Assembly (NCBI GenBank): GCA_009599575.1
Contig: VWND01000011.1
Location: 558,001 to 622,000, forward strand
DNA length: 64,000 nt
Direction of reading: 5' to 3'
Source: Blumeriella jaapii
Lineage: Eukaryota > Ascomycota > Leotiomycetes > Helotiales > Drepanopezizaceae
The notes beneath the pieces are model-generated. The model made no database searches. It worked only from the letters and a program-made list of their open reading frames with translations, and was not told where the DNA came from. A program made the position numbers and the translations under genes. Numbering within the stretch: position 1 is the stretch's first letter; each line of letters opens with the position of its first letter. Below are positions 33,766-45,456 of this stretch, piece by piece.

Positions 33766-35180
33766 ATGCCTTTTCTTGATTCTTTTGGTGCATTTTTATT
33801 TAATAGCGCCAACGTTATCGATTTTATCGAAAAATATAAAAAAACTTATAAAAATTTCGAAATTTCTAAAACTAAAAGTTTCGATAAACTTTTTCGCTAT
33901 TATAATTTAATTATTAAAAATATTATTAAATCGATAAACGAATGGAAAGCTATTAAAGCTCGAAATTAGCGCAAGCTAATTAAAGCTTTGAAATCGGAAT
34001 TCCGAAACTACGATCGTTAGCAAATCCGCGATATTATCGCTTTTTTTAAATAATTTATTATAACAATTCGCTAAGCCAAAAAATTTAAAACTTATTATCG
34101 TATTTATACGAAAGTTTTTAACGTTTTCGTTAACAAAAAGGTTTTAAACGAAATTGAGCAAAAAAGATTATTTTTATTTAGCTTTCCAACCAGCATTCGC
34201 AATAAAACTATTAAGTATTTTAAAATTAATAAACAAAACCCTAAAACTTTCGATTAATATTTCAAATTTGTAAAATTCGTTTTTAAACAAAACCAAAGCG
34301 AACGTACTATTAAAGCTATAAATCAAAAAAAATCTTTTTTTCTTATTTATAAAAAAGACGTAAAAGCTTTAATACAGAAATATACCCAGCTATTAAAAGT
34401 TACCGAAATCGCCAAAAAACAACCAGTTATTATATTATTTAATCGTTTTGCAAAACCTATTGGCTTGGAAAAGCTTAACAAAAATATCGAAATTTTTATA
34501 TTAAAATTTACCGGTATTAAAATTCAAGAATTTTAAAGCAAAATCGAAAATCTTATGCAACAGCAGAAAAAACTTTTTTACGTTAATTCGGATAATAAAA
34601 ACGATTAAAATAGCTTTTATAATAACTATTTCTTTTAAAATGCGCGAAGCGATCAGCTTCGACAAGCTATTGTAAAAGTAATAGCTGTCTAATAGCAATT
34701 TTTTCGTGCTAGCGATTAAAATCAGCGAAATATTAATTATAATAACGATTATTAAAAAAAAGAAAAAAACCAACGCGAAAACCAAAATCGCGGCTATTAA
34801 AATAATAAAAATAATTATTAAAACAGACCCCGTGGTTTTAAATGCGGATTTTGTAATAACAGAGAAATTTATTACGAAAAACCTTATATTCGCTCAAAAT
34901 GCAAAGCATTTAATTTTTGTATAAATAATAATATTTATTATATTAATAAATACGGAGCGATTTATTTCGGACCGGTAAAAGCAGAAATAAGCTTTTTTAA
35001 TAAAGCTGAAAATCAAAGCTGATTAAACACTATTCGCTTAAAAATGAAAGGTACGGAATAGAACGACTATTTGAAAAACAAAAAGAATGCGAAAACGATT
35101 TTTATTAATAAAAAAGAAAATATTTTAAAAAACGTATTAATTAAAAAGAAAACCCTTATTCCAAGCGTAAATAAAATTTA
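33766..35180 (+). pseudogene. gag: H2 gag
   Basis: Starts at ATG 33766 (MPFLDSFGAFLF). One frame runs to at least 34922, with stops at 33967, 34018, 34048 and others. The N-terminal part has IEKYKKTYKNFE near 33820, and the Lys/Gln-rich middle fits a gypsy gag. An Asn/Arg-rich stretch (34720-34830) precedes a Cys segment (CGFC at 34843-34854, later Cys near 34885 and 34902), probably a zinc knuckle with His and Cys changed to Tyr. Length fits a gypsy gag. H1 has lost this part beyond the window edge. Confidence 0.75.
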
Positions 35181-35397
35181 AATATATAAATAAAAAATAA
35201 ATATATATATTATTAATGTAATTATCGCATTTGTAAATATTATAATTGCATAATTAAACTAGCGAATTATAAAAAAGCAAAATGTTTCTATTTTATTCGC
35301 CAAACCAATTAATATAAAAAAAAACGTTAAAATCGAAGGAAAAAGATTTTGGAATTCGAAAAAAAACCGATAAAACTATTAAAAAAACGCTTATAAT

Positions 35398-36498
35398 AAA
35401 AAAAATTAACGACGATATAAAAAATATCGACACCGATATTCCGGTTTAAATTATTTAGAAAATATCAGCTTTTAAGCGCCTATTATTTATGCGAAGCGAA
35501 AAATAAATCGATAAATATATTAATTTCGAAGCCGTCGACGAAGCTATTAGAAAAATTATAAAATAAAAGATTAAATTGAAATTTAGCGATTTATTTAATA
35601 TAAAAAAGAAATTCGACAAAATTATTAACAAATAAATTTTTATATTAAAAAAAAATAAAAAAATTAAAATTACTCGAAAAAAAAAACGATTTTAAAATAA
35701 AAAAAACCTAAAAGAAATTTATAATACCGCAGTTAATTTAGCCGATAAAAAAGAATTTTCGGAAAAAATCAGCTTTTTGGCTTTTGTTATAAAAACCCAA
35801 AAGTCAAAACGTCGAAACTACTTTTATACGGCTATAAAAGCGCTAAAAATAAAAACAATGCTTAAAAAAAATACGACCGCTTTCGCTTTATTCGATAATA
35901 AAGCCGAAATCAATTGCATAAACCAAAAAACAGCCGAAATTAATAGTATTCCGATTATTACCGATAAACGAATAATTTATATTACCGTTAATAAAAATAT
36001 TATTAAATTTAATAAAATTGTACGAAATATAAAAATCGACGTTAAAAATATTATTATTTATAAAAACTTTTTAATAATAAAAAAATGCTTTTATTTTATT
36101 ATTTTTGAAATGCTTTGGATTTTAAAAAGTTTCGTCAGTTTTAAATACACCGAAAACGGCCAAATAAAAGTTTTTTTTTAAAACTAAAACCGATTTTTTT
36201 AAAATTAAATTACCGTCGCCGGCGATAAGATTTTTTTAATCGACGTTTTATCGGAAACAAATAGCCGGCTTTGGTTCTAAAATAAACGCTGAATTATAAT
36301 AAAACCTGGAAAATACTCGGCTAAAAACATTTACGTCGCTAATCGAAATAGCACCGCGAATAAAATTAGCTAATATTAATATTTTTAATTATTAATTCGG
36401 AAATAAAAGTTTCGAAAATTTCGTTTTCGTATTAAACAAATCCGATTTATATATTTTACTTTTTTATATTAATATCAGCATTTTTTATAAACGCAAAG
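35398..36498 (+). pseudogene. pol: H2 protease and start of RT region
   Basis: Protease in the longest H open piece (35777-36181): the loop reads Asp-Asn-Lys-Ala, near FALFDNKAEINC (35882-35917), for an expected Asp-Ser-Gly-Ala. The sequence continues as the protease-RT linker until D1 enters at 36499. H1 positions 1-1100 match. Confidence 0.85.
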
Positions 36499-36670
36499 TG
36501 TGAAGGGATGAGACGTCAGTTCGTTGGTCACGTGGTCCGAAGGTCACGTTGTTGTTACGTGACATCGGAGCCCGCACACATTGTATCTTAGACTTCGCAA
36601 TACTTTTAATTTAGAATCTCGTAGTTAATGCAAATCATCTACGAATCTTCTGCTCGCTCGCCCTTTTACA
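36499..36670 (+). repeat. 5' LTR of D1
   Basis: 172 bp, begins TGTGAAGGGATGAG and ends CCCTTTTACA. Contains GGTCACGTGGTCC, GTCACGTTG and TTACGTGACA (36529-36565), an inverted pair of CACGT motifs. Few RIP changes. Confidence 0.95.
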
Positions 36671-36960
36671 TATTGACTACCAAACTTCTTTGACACCCTT
36701 ATTTCAGCCTTCGAGCTGAAAAGGCCTGCCAACTTTGTTCTGTCTTTGCGCATACAGAAAATCAATCTTATCGCGACAACAACCTTACGACTTTTACGAC
36801 CTTTTATACGAAACTACGAAACGACAACCTTTTTTGACACAAGAAACGATAATCTTTTCTGATATAAGATTTACATTTAAAGAACTCTGTTTTGCTTTTG
36901 CTTACATCCCGGAACAAAACACACTTTACGCTTTTTCTTTAACGGGCACTAATATCGAAA
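36671..36960. other. D1 leader
   Basis: 290 bp between LTR and gag. It begins TATTGACTACCAAAC, which has no TGG-type tRNA primer match. The open frame from 36735 ends at 36995 and is out of frame with gag, so it is not called a gene. Confidence 0.5.
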
Positions 36961-38163
36961 ATGTCGGAACTTCCCAAGTTGTCGGAACCTTTTAATTATT
37001 TTATTTTAAAGCATTTTGAATACTCCGATCAAATCGTCGCCGCTCTGATCGCTAATACGAAAGCTTGCTTTTAAGAAATCTTCGATATTTTCGCCTACGC
37101 GGTAAAGCAGAACGATGTAATAATATTATTTAAAGCCAAATTGAATAATCTCGCTTAAAAGCTAGATATTCAAACGGTATAATACTAAGAAAAGAAAGCT
37201 TTTTAAAAGAAAATGATTTAAGATCGCGAAGCCGAACTTGTTAATTTCCGAAAACAAGCTTTTATTAATTAAAATATACCGAACATTTTAAACGCAAAAA
37301 GAAAAACACTTGCCTTTTCCGACCCCGATAAGTTCACAAGTTCGGGTGGTACCGGCAACGTTACGAAGCATTTTATTATTTTTTTTTAAGATATGATTTT
37401 AAAGCTCCGTTTTAATCAGGACTGGTATGCGACCGAATAAAATCGCATAAGTTATTTTTTTTTTCGCTTTTCCGATACAGCCAAAGGCGCTTTATAAAAA
37501 GGTTTACGTACGGACGGCACTTTTTTTTACTTAACTGTTGCAAAAATGATTTAAGTCCTTTAATAATCGTTCGGTGTTTTTAATTAATAGGCAGATGTAT
37601 TTAAAAGAATTCTATTTTTTAAGCAAAGCAATTAACTTTTGTTCATTTTTCTTTTTACTTGGTTGGAAGTTAAAAGTCATATTAAGTTTAATAACGAAGC
37701 CGCTATCGCTATTTTGCGCGAAGTTTTTTATTTTAATATAATTATCCGTTTGTCGTATATTAATTTTTCCGATTTGAAAACCGATTTTATTGGTTTTTGC
37801 GCTTAAGTACGCGAAACCGATACCGTTTTTCGACAATTAAATCTTAATTATTATAAGACCGGAAGCCGCAATACGGGAATTACTTTTTCCGCCCTTATAT
37901 TTAAGATTGCTACTACGATTATTATTTAGAGCGATTCTATGGATCTTAGCGTTACTTAAACCAAAGCAATTATATAAATCGCAGCTGATATAGCAAAAAA
38001 CAAACGCCCAGTCGGTGACGTCGAAAAATTAGCTCGCCGAATTTATTTTTTTGCTAACAACTTTTGCTTATAGTGTGCCAGCGATAAACACCGAGCTGCT
38101 GATTGCCTCGATTTTTTTTGGGTTAAAAAAGTTAAAGCCGAGGCAAAAAAGTCGGAAAACTAA
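36961..38163 (+). pseudogene. gag: D1 gag with CCHC zinc knuckle
   Basis: ATG at 36961 opens a 400-codon frame (MSELPKLSEPFNYF) ending at TAA 38161-38163. Stops such as TAA at 37072 and TAG at 38071 are at likely Gln/Trp codons. The zinc knuckle at 38065-38106 keeps all four ligands (C-X2-C-X4-H-X4-C) but has TAG between the first two Cys. Five codons before the gag stop is A AAA AAG (38145-38151), a canonical -1 slippery heptamer, and pol lies in the -1 frame. In the intact element the gene gives the capsid and RNA-binding protein. Confidence 0.88.
38145..38151 (+). promoter_or_regulatory. Candidate -1 frameshift site of D1
   Basis: A AAA AAG in gag phase, 10 nt before the gag stop; protease/pol is open in the -1 frame. 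The same heptamer is kept in D2 (54064-54070). G-to-A change could in principle have made it, but its presence in both copies argues it is original. Confidence 0.55.
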
Positions 38164-38164
38164 T

Positions 38165-41100
38165 TGTTTCTGATAATTGTTACTATTAGAAACCTTTGAA
38201 AGATAAATTGAAGTTATTTGCTTTGAATAGCGTTCCGGAATCATATTTGATATTGTTTTATATTATAACTGCTAATAGTACATATATTAAAATTTACTTT
38301 TTAAACGACTCCGGAGCTACCGATAATTTTATTAATTATGCTTTCGTGCAATATTACGAATTGACTTTTGTTTTATTTACTAATCTACGTAAACTTACCG
38401 TGGTTGACGAACGTTTTTCTATTTACGGCGACGTTATTTATCAAATTTTTTTTCAAATTAATATCGCCCGCTATATCGAACGAGTTACAGCTTTTATTAC
38501 GACATTTGGGAAATACGATTTTATTCTAGGCAAACCTTGGCTTAGAATACACAATTCTTATATTAATTAAATTACGAATACCTTTTGCTTCAATTCAGAC
38601 TTCTGCCGTTCGAACTGTTTATTCCAGAACTTTTATCAATTGGCTGTTTCAGGTCTAGTTCAGAAACGCCACTTTTACAAAACCGTCGTTCTACCAGTTA
38701 TATCTCGTCGTACAAAAGCAGCTGTGTTTACTATTTTGGCCTTTCAACCAAAAGTCGAAGTATTTTCAGCCTTTTTATACGAAATTAATTAATAATTACA
38801 CAAACTAGGCGTTTTAATCGACGATTTTCCTTTTATTATTATATTATTTAAAATCGATCAATTGCAAAAGAATAAGCTTTTTCAGATTGCACGATAACAA
38901 CTTTCAGCCGAACTTTACTTCGCTGAAGCTTTACTGAAAAATATTCGTTTGGCTTTTTAAACCAAACCGCTAATCGACTTTCGAATAAAACTCTTTTTTT
39001 ATTATTATTATCACCTAGCCGCTTTTGACCTTATCGAAGCTAATAAACTTATATTTTATAAAAAAGGCGTTGATTATACGATAGAATTTCGATTTGAAAC
39101 AGTATTTTTATACGGCCTTTTGTATAATATATTAATCGACGAACTTTAAATCTTACGTAAATTTTTTAAAGAAAACCTCGAGAAAGGCTGGATCCGAGCG
39201 AGCTTTTTTTTCGCAGCCTTTTTAATTTTATTCGCGAAAAAACCAAAAAAAGGATTACGATTTTGCGTCGATTACAAGGTTTTTAACGCTATTACAATTA
39301 AAAACCGATACCTTTTATTATTGGTTTAAGAAACGCTTTTACGACTAAGCAAAGCCAAATATTATACTAAACTCGACGTTTTCGCCGTTTTTAATAAGAT
39401 TCGAATAAAAAAAAATTATAAATAGCTTATTGCATTTAATACGAAATATAGCTTGTTCGAGTTTTTGGTTATGTTTTTCGGATTATGCAACGCTTCCGCC
39501 ACGTTTCAATTCCGTATAAACGATATTTTACGATTTTATTTAAATATTTTTTGCATAGCTTATATAAACGATATTCTAGTTTATTTAAACGATTTTTAAA
39601 AATACAGAAAATACGTTAATTTTGTTTTTTAAGCTTTTTTTAACGCGGGCCTGCAATTAGATATAAAAAAGTGCGAGTTCGAAGTTTAAAAAATCGTTTA
39701 TTTTGGGATGATTATTTTTACTACTGAAATTAAAATAAACTTTAAAAAGCTCGAAGCGATTACGGGCTGAAATCTTTCTTCCAACGTTAAAAACGTATAA
39801 GCGTTTTTAGGTTTTGCGAATTTTTATCGACGATTTATTAAAGGTTTTTTTAAAATCGTTATTCTTTTGGTAAATTTGACGAAAAAAGATATTAAATAAA
39901 ATTTTAACGACGATTGTATAAAAGCTTTCGAGTTTTTTAAATTAGCTTTTACGACTGCATTTACGTTGTTTTATTTTAATTCTGACAAAAAAATATTCGT
40001 TGAAACTGACGCTTTTAATTACGTTTTTTCAGAGATTTTTTTTTAAAAAAACGATGCAAAAGTATTTTATTCAATCGCTTTTATATCGAAGAAGTTCGAT
40101 TTTGCCGAGTGTAATTACGAGATTTATAATAAAAAACTTTTCGCTATTATACGTTGCTTCGAAGATTAGCGAGCCGAATTACAAAAAGCTGCCTATTTAA
40201 TTCGAATATTTACAAACCATCGAAACTTGGAATATTTTATAACGATTAAGCAATTTAACAGGCGTTAAATACGCTAAAGCGAGTTTTTAGCTGGTTTTGA
40301 CTTTGTAGTTATATTTAAATCTGGAAAACAAAGTGGCAAATCTGATTTTTTAATCCGACGCTTTCAAGATTTTTTTTAAGATTTTTCAAACGAAAGAATT
40401 TAATTCCAAAACCAAGCCTTTTTTAAAAAACATTATCTGACCGAAGTTTTAATTGTTTTTTCGGCTTTATTAAAACAACCCGAAGCAAACGACGAGAAGC
40501 TTTCACGACTTTTGAATAAATACTATTTTATTAACAAGCTGTGGATCGTTATTAAGAAAGAAATGCTTAAACCAAAAGGTATTTCGAAATCCAAAACGTT
40601 ACAATTTTTTGAATACGTTATACGCAATAACAAATTGTATTTCCGAAACCGATTTTACGTTTTCGATACACCGAATTTAAACGTTCCTATTTGTATTTGG
40701 CTTTTATAAATGATTTATAATTTAATAGAAATAAATTATCCTGGCAAAAACAAGCTTTACGAAATTATTAGTAAGGATTATTATTAGCCATTGGTTTCCG
40801 AAGATTGCAAAAGATTTGTTCGCAATTGCAACGGCTGCTTTCGTAATATAAGCATTAATCAACGCTATCAAGGACTTTTTAAACTTTTGCTTATTCTTTT
40901 ACGCCGTTGAAGCCATATATCAGTCGATTTTATAAGCTCTTTTCCAATAAAGAAGCATAAAAGTCGAAATAATTTAATTATGGTAGTAGTTTATCGTTTT
41001 ATTAAAAAACGATATTATATAGCCTGTTATACAGTTATAAAAGCGACAGATTTAATTAAATTGTTTTGCAAAAATATTTGGCGTTTATATGGTTTTTCCG

Positions 41101-42315
41101 ATTTTATAATTTCAGACCGAAGTTTTTTGTTTGTTTTACAGTTTTGAAAAGTTATTAATTACCGTTTCGGAACTAATATTACGTTATTTATCAGCTTTTA
41201 TTCCGAAATAAACGGCTAAACCGAAAACGCGAACGCTTATTTATTGTCCTATTTAAGACAATTCGTCGAATACGCTTAAGGAGATTGGAAAGACTAGCTT
41301 TTTCTAGCTGAATTCGCAGCGAATAACGCTGTAAACGTCCACCGGAGTTTCTTTTTTTTACGCTAACAAAGGCTTTTATTTCCGAATGAGTTTTTTTTCA
41401 CTTAAGCTTATTTTAGATTCCATTTTACGTATTTTGCGAATGGCAGATACGAAAGGAAACGATTTCGCCGACAAAATAAAAAAGTTAAAACTATTTTTAC
41501 GTATAAATCTGATTTTAGCGTTGGCCGACCAGGAATATTATTTTAATTAACAACGCCAATCAGCTCCTGTTTATAAAATAGAAAATACCGTGTTTTTTAA
41601 CAGACGTAATATAATTTTTATCAGACTAATTAAGAAATTAAATAATAAATTCTACGGTTTTTACAAAATCGCCGAAGTTCTAGGTTTTTATAGCTACAGG
41701 CTGAAATTACTTTTCGAGCAAGAATTATTATATCTTGTTTTTTATACCAATCTGCTTAAATTTGTTTATAACGACTTTTTTCCAGGGCAGAAAAACCTTT
41801 TTTTTTCATCTGTTTTTATCGACGCAGACGGAAGCTTGCTATAAGTTATAAATGTTATTTTTGATTTTAAACGAAATCTTAACTTTTTTTATTTAATATA
41901 ATAGCGTGGCTATAACGCCGAAGATCAGTTTTAAGAATTATTAAAAAACGTTGTTAACGCATACAATTTTATAGCAGAATTCGCTATCCGTTTTTCTTAG
42001 AAATTTCATCCGATTAAAGCAAAACTGGCTAAAGCCAGAATTGCTAACAGGAAACGTATTAAATCGACGAATAACGAGAACGAGCTTTTATTATTAAAAA
42101 AGGCTTTTACAACCGTTATTAAACATAAGAAAACTGCTATTAATTTCTTTTCTATTACAAGGAAACCAGTTGTTTTGCTTTCGAAACTAAGAAAGTTTGT
42201 TTTTTTTACCATTTCTTCTATTATTTCAGCTGAATTTCGCATTCGTTTACAAAAACGCTTCGCGAACGAAGCTCGATTTATAAAAGTAGATTCCGACGAC
42301 GAAGAAATTAAGTGA
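38165..42315 (+). pseudogene. pol: D1 pol: protease, RT, RNase H and integrase
   Basis: Protease (38196-38570) has Asp-Ser-Gly-Ala intact at 38307-38318. RT (about 39060-39780) shows LRFCVDYK near 39255, [18 protein letters not shown] near 39456, and the catalytic box YIND at 39561-39572 for expected YxDD. RNase H starts at ETDAF (40002) and integrase runs about 40512-41500. The integrase acidic triad is kept: VDF near 40920, SDRS near 41107 and GQTEN near 41213. The C-terminal part shifts by one frame around 41330-41460 and runs to TGA 42313-42315, ending in an acidic tail. The polypurine run TGGAAAGGAGGA (42321-42332) follows. No chromodomain is seen. Confidence 0.92.
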
Positions 42316-42337
42316 AAAAATGGAAAGGAGGATTATA

Positions 42338-42509
42338 TATAAAAGAATGAAACGTCAGTTCGTTGGTCACGTGGTCCGAAGGTCACGTTATTATCACGTG
42401 ACATCGGAGCCCGCATACATTGTATTTTAGACTTCGCAATATTTTTAACTTAGAACCTCGTAGTTAATGCAAATTATCTACGAACCTTCTGCTCGCTCGC
42501 CCCTTTACA
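42338..42509 (+). repeat. 3' LTR of D1
   Basis: 172 bp, same as 36499-36670 with C-to-T/G-to-A changes, followed by CAAAG. Confidence 0.95.
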
Positions 42510-42514
42510 CAAAG

Positions 42515-43289
42515 CTGATAAAATACGATTCGTAAATCTTACCGAATCCGATGAAAATATTTTCGGAAAAATAAACGATTAATTCGAAAAAAACGAAATA
42601 ATAAAACTATTTTAATTAATTATTAGCGAATTCGAAAGATTTATTACCGGCCGATTTTCTAGCTTATTATTTGGCAGCCGATTTATAAAAAAACGATTTG
42701 ATAATTTAGCAATCGGAACTCAACTTTTGCTAAAAAAAAAAAAAATTTTATACGAAATTCTACGCAATCGAAAAAAAGCTATAGCCTTCGATTTTATCGA
42801 AATAAGTTAATTTAATTTTAACGTTACGCTTTATATCGATATTAAAACCGTGCTCTACGAAGCCTAACAAAAAAAAACCTTTTTAATTTTTAAAGCTTTT
42901 CAAAATAAAATAATCGAAATGCTAAAAAAACGAATTAAGCAAAAAATCTTCGAATTCTGCTACGACTTATATAAAAATAAATAATTTATCGTTGCGAAAA
43001 AAAAAAAAGCATTTACAAACTTATTATCGTAATTATCGAAATAAATAAAATAACGATACGAAACGCTAACGTGCTATTTAACGTCGATTAATTTTTAAAC
43101 GAATTCGCAAAACTAATAATCGCTTTTTTTTTCGATTTGTTTTCCGGCTATAATTATTTAATACTTAACCTACGATTTCGAAATATAACGGCAATTTAAA
43201 TATTAATCGATCTGCTGCGTATAACGAAAATATTTATAAAAACTATTAATTTAATCGTTTAATTCGTAAAAGTCGTATACAAAATCCTT
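42515..43289 (+). pseudogene. pol: H2 RT, N-terminal half
   Basis: Matches H1 1100-1655 joined to 9866-10090, which proves that A is absent from this copy and gives the empty site for A (around 43055). It ends at TCCTT where D2 enters. Confidence 0.88.
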
Positions 43290-43461
43290 TGTAAGGGGAC
43301 GAACGAGCAGAAGGTTCGTAGGTGATTTGCATTAATTACGAGGTTCTAAATTAAAAGTGTCGCGAAGTCTAAAATACAATATATGCGGGCTCCGATATCA
43401 CGTAATAACAACGTGACCTTCGGACTACGTGACCAACGAACTGACGTTTTATTCTTTTATA
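43290..43461 (-). repeat. 3' LTR of D2
   Basis: 172 bp, reverse complement of the D1 LTR; outer end TGTAAGGGGACGAACGAG. Confidence 0.94.
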
Positions 43462-43489
43462 TATAATTCTTTTTCTTATTTTTTACTTA

Positions 43490-45187
43490 ATTTTTTCGTC
43501 GTCGAAATTTATTTTTATAAATCGAGCTTCGTTCGCGAAGCGTTTTTGTAAACGAGTGCGGGGTTTAGCTGGAATAATAGAAAAAATAGTAAAAGAGGCA
43601 GGTTTTTTAGTTTCGAAAGCAGAACAATTGATTTTCTTATAATAGGAAAAAAATTAATAGCAGTTTTTTTGTGTTTGATAACGGTTGTAAAAGCTTTTTT
43701 TAATAATAAAAGCTCGTTTTCGTTATTTATCGATTTGGCACGTTTTTTATTAGCAATTCTGGCTTTAATCAGTTTTACTTTAATCGGATAAAGTTTCTAA
43801 AAAAAACGTATAGCGAATTTAGCTATAAAATTATATACGTTAATAACGTTTTTTTAATAATTTCCAAAATTGATTTTCGGCGTTATAGCCACGCTATTAT
43901 ATTAAATAAAAAAAGTTGAGATTTCGTTTAGAATCGAAAATAGCGTTTATAGCTTATAGCAAGCTTTCGTTTGCGTCGATAAAAACAAATGAAAAAAAAA
44001 AGGTTTTTTTCTGCTTTAGGAAAAAGTCGTTGTAGGCAGATTTAAGCAAATTGATATGAAAAACAAAGTATAATAGTTTTTGTTCGAAAAGTAATTTCAG
44101 TTTGTAATTGTAAAAGCTTAGAATTTCGGCGATTTTATAAAAATCGTAGAATTTGTTATTTAGTTTTTTAACTGATTTAATAAAAGTTATATTACGTTTG
44201 TTAAAAAATACGTTATTTTTTATTTTATAAATAAAAGTTGGTTGGCGTTGTTAATTAAAATGGTATTTCTGGTCGGCTAATGCTAAAATCAGATTTGTAC
44301 GTAAAAATAATTTTAATTTTTTTATTTTGTCGGCGAAATCGTTTTTTTTCGTATTTGCTATTCGCAAAATACGTAAAATGGAATCTAAAATAAACTTAAA
44401 TAAAAAAAAGCTTATTCGGGAATAAAAGCTTTTATTAGCATAAAAAAAGAAAACTCCGATAAAAGCGTTTATAACGTTATTCGCTGCGAATTCAGCTAAA
44501 AAAAGCTAGTTTTCCTAATTTTTTTAAACGTATTCGACGAATTGTTTTAAATAAAAAAATAAATAAGCGTTCGCGTTTTCGGTTTGGCCGTTTGTTTCGA
44601 AATAAAAGCTGGTGAATAACGTAATATTAATTCCGAAACGGTAATTAATAGCTTTTCAAAACTGTAAAACAAACAAAAAGCTTCGGTTTAAAATTATAAA
44701 ATCGGAAAAATTATATAAACGCCAAATATTTTTGTAAAACAACTTGGTTAAATCTGTCGCTTTTATAATTGTATAACAAATTGTATAATATCGTTTTTTG
44801 ATAAAGCGACAAATTATTATTATAATTAAATTATTTCGACTTTTATACTTTTTTATTAAACAAAAGCTTATAAAATCGATCGATATATAATTTTAACGGC
44901 GTAAAAAAATAAATAAGAATTTAAAAAGTTTTTAATAGCGTTAATTAATACTTGTATTGCGAAAGCAGCCGTTGCAATTGCGAACAAATTTTTTGTAATT
45001 TTCGGAAACTAATAGCTAATAATAATTTTTATTAATAATTTCGTAAAGCTTATTTTTGCCAGGATGGTTTGTTTTTATTAAATTATAGGCCATTTGTAAA
45101 AGTCAAATACGAATAAAAACGTTTAAATTCGATATATCGAAAACGTAAAATCGGTTTCGGAAATATAATTTATTATTACGTATAACG
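43490..45187 (-). pseudogene. pol: D2 integrase
   Basis: Reverse-strand counterpart of about 40600-42315 in D1. Stops are dense. The core and C-terminal part are recognisable only by alignment to D1. It is cut by B3 at TAACG (45183-45187) and continues at 51614. Confidence 0.82.
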
Positions 45188-45456
45188 TGTGACGATCTAA
45201 TCAGTCGGAGGGCTGGGAAATCAGTCAACTGGTCGCCGAATTCATATGATATGAGAAACGAGCCTTTGGTTCTGTAATAAAAATATTTATTTAGAATTAA
45301 TAACTGCAAAAAGCAAAAATTGCTAAAAAGAAAAAGCCTTATATATATGAATAATTTCCACAGTTGATAGGAAAACCCACCAGAAGATCAGAGAGCTTGC
45401 AGCTATACGTAGTTGCTAAGATAATACGAGAAATAGCAATAGAATGAATCGTTACA
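45188..45456 (-). repeat. 3' LTR of B3
   Basis: 269 bp; next to the pol stop TAG (45457-45459). Of the B4 type (GCAACAGAGTGAATC, here changed to GCAATAGAATGAATC). Confidence 0.94.

Larger units (their letters stand above)
36499..42509 (+). mobile_element. Element D1: full-length Ty3/gypsy
   Basis: 6011 bp with two 172-bp LTRs and the duplication CAAAG at 36494-36498 and 42510-42514. Gag with a zinc knuckle, protease, RT, RNase H and integrase on the plus strand. Moderately mutated: the protease DSGA loop and the integrase acidic triad are intact, while RT has YIND. Confidence 0.96.

Noticed and set aside
36735..36995. 86-codon open frame as start of D1 gag
   Set aside because: The gag frame that leads to the zinc knuckle begins at ATG 36961 in another frame; the longer open frame is leader sequence.
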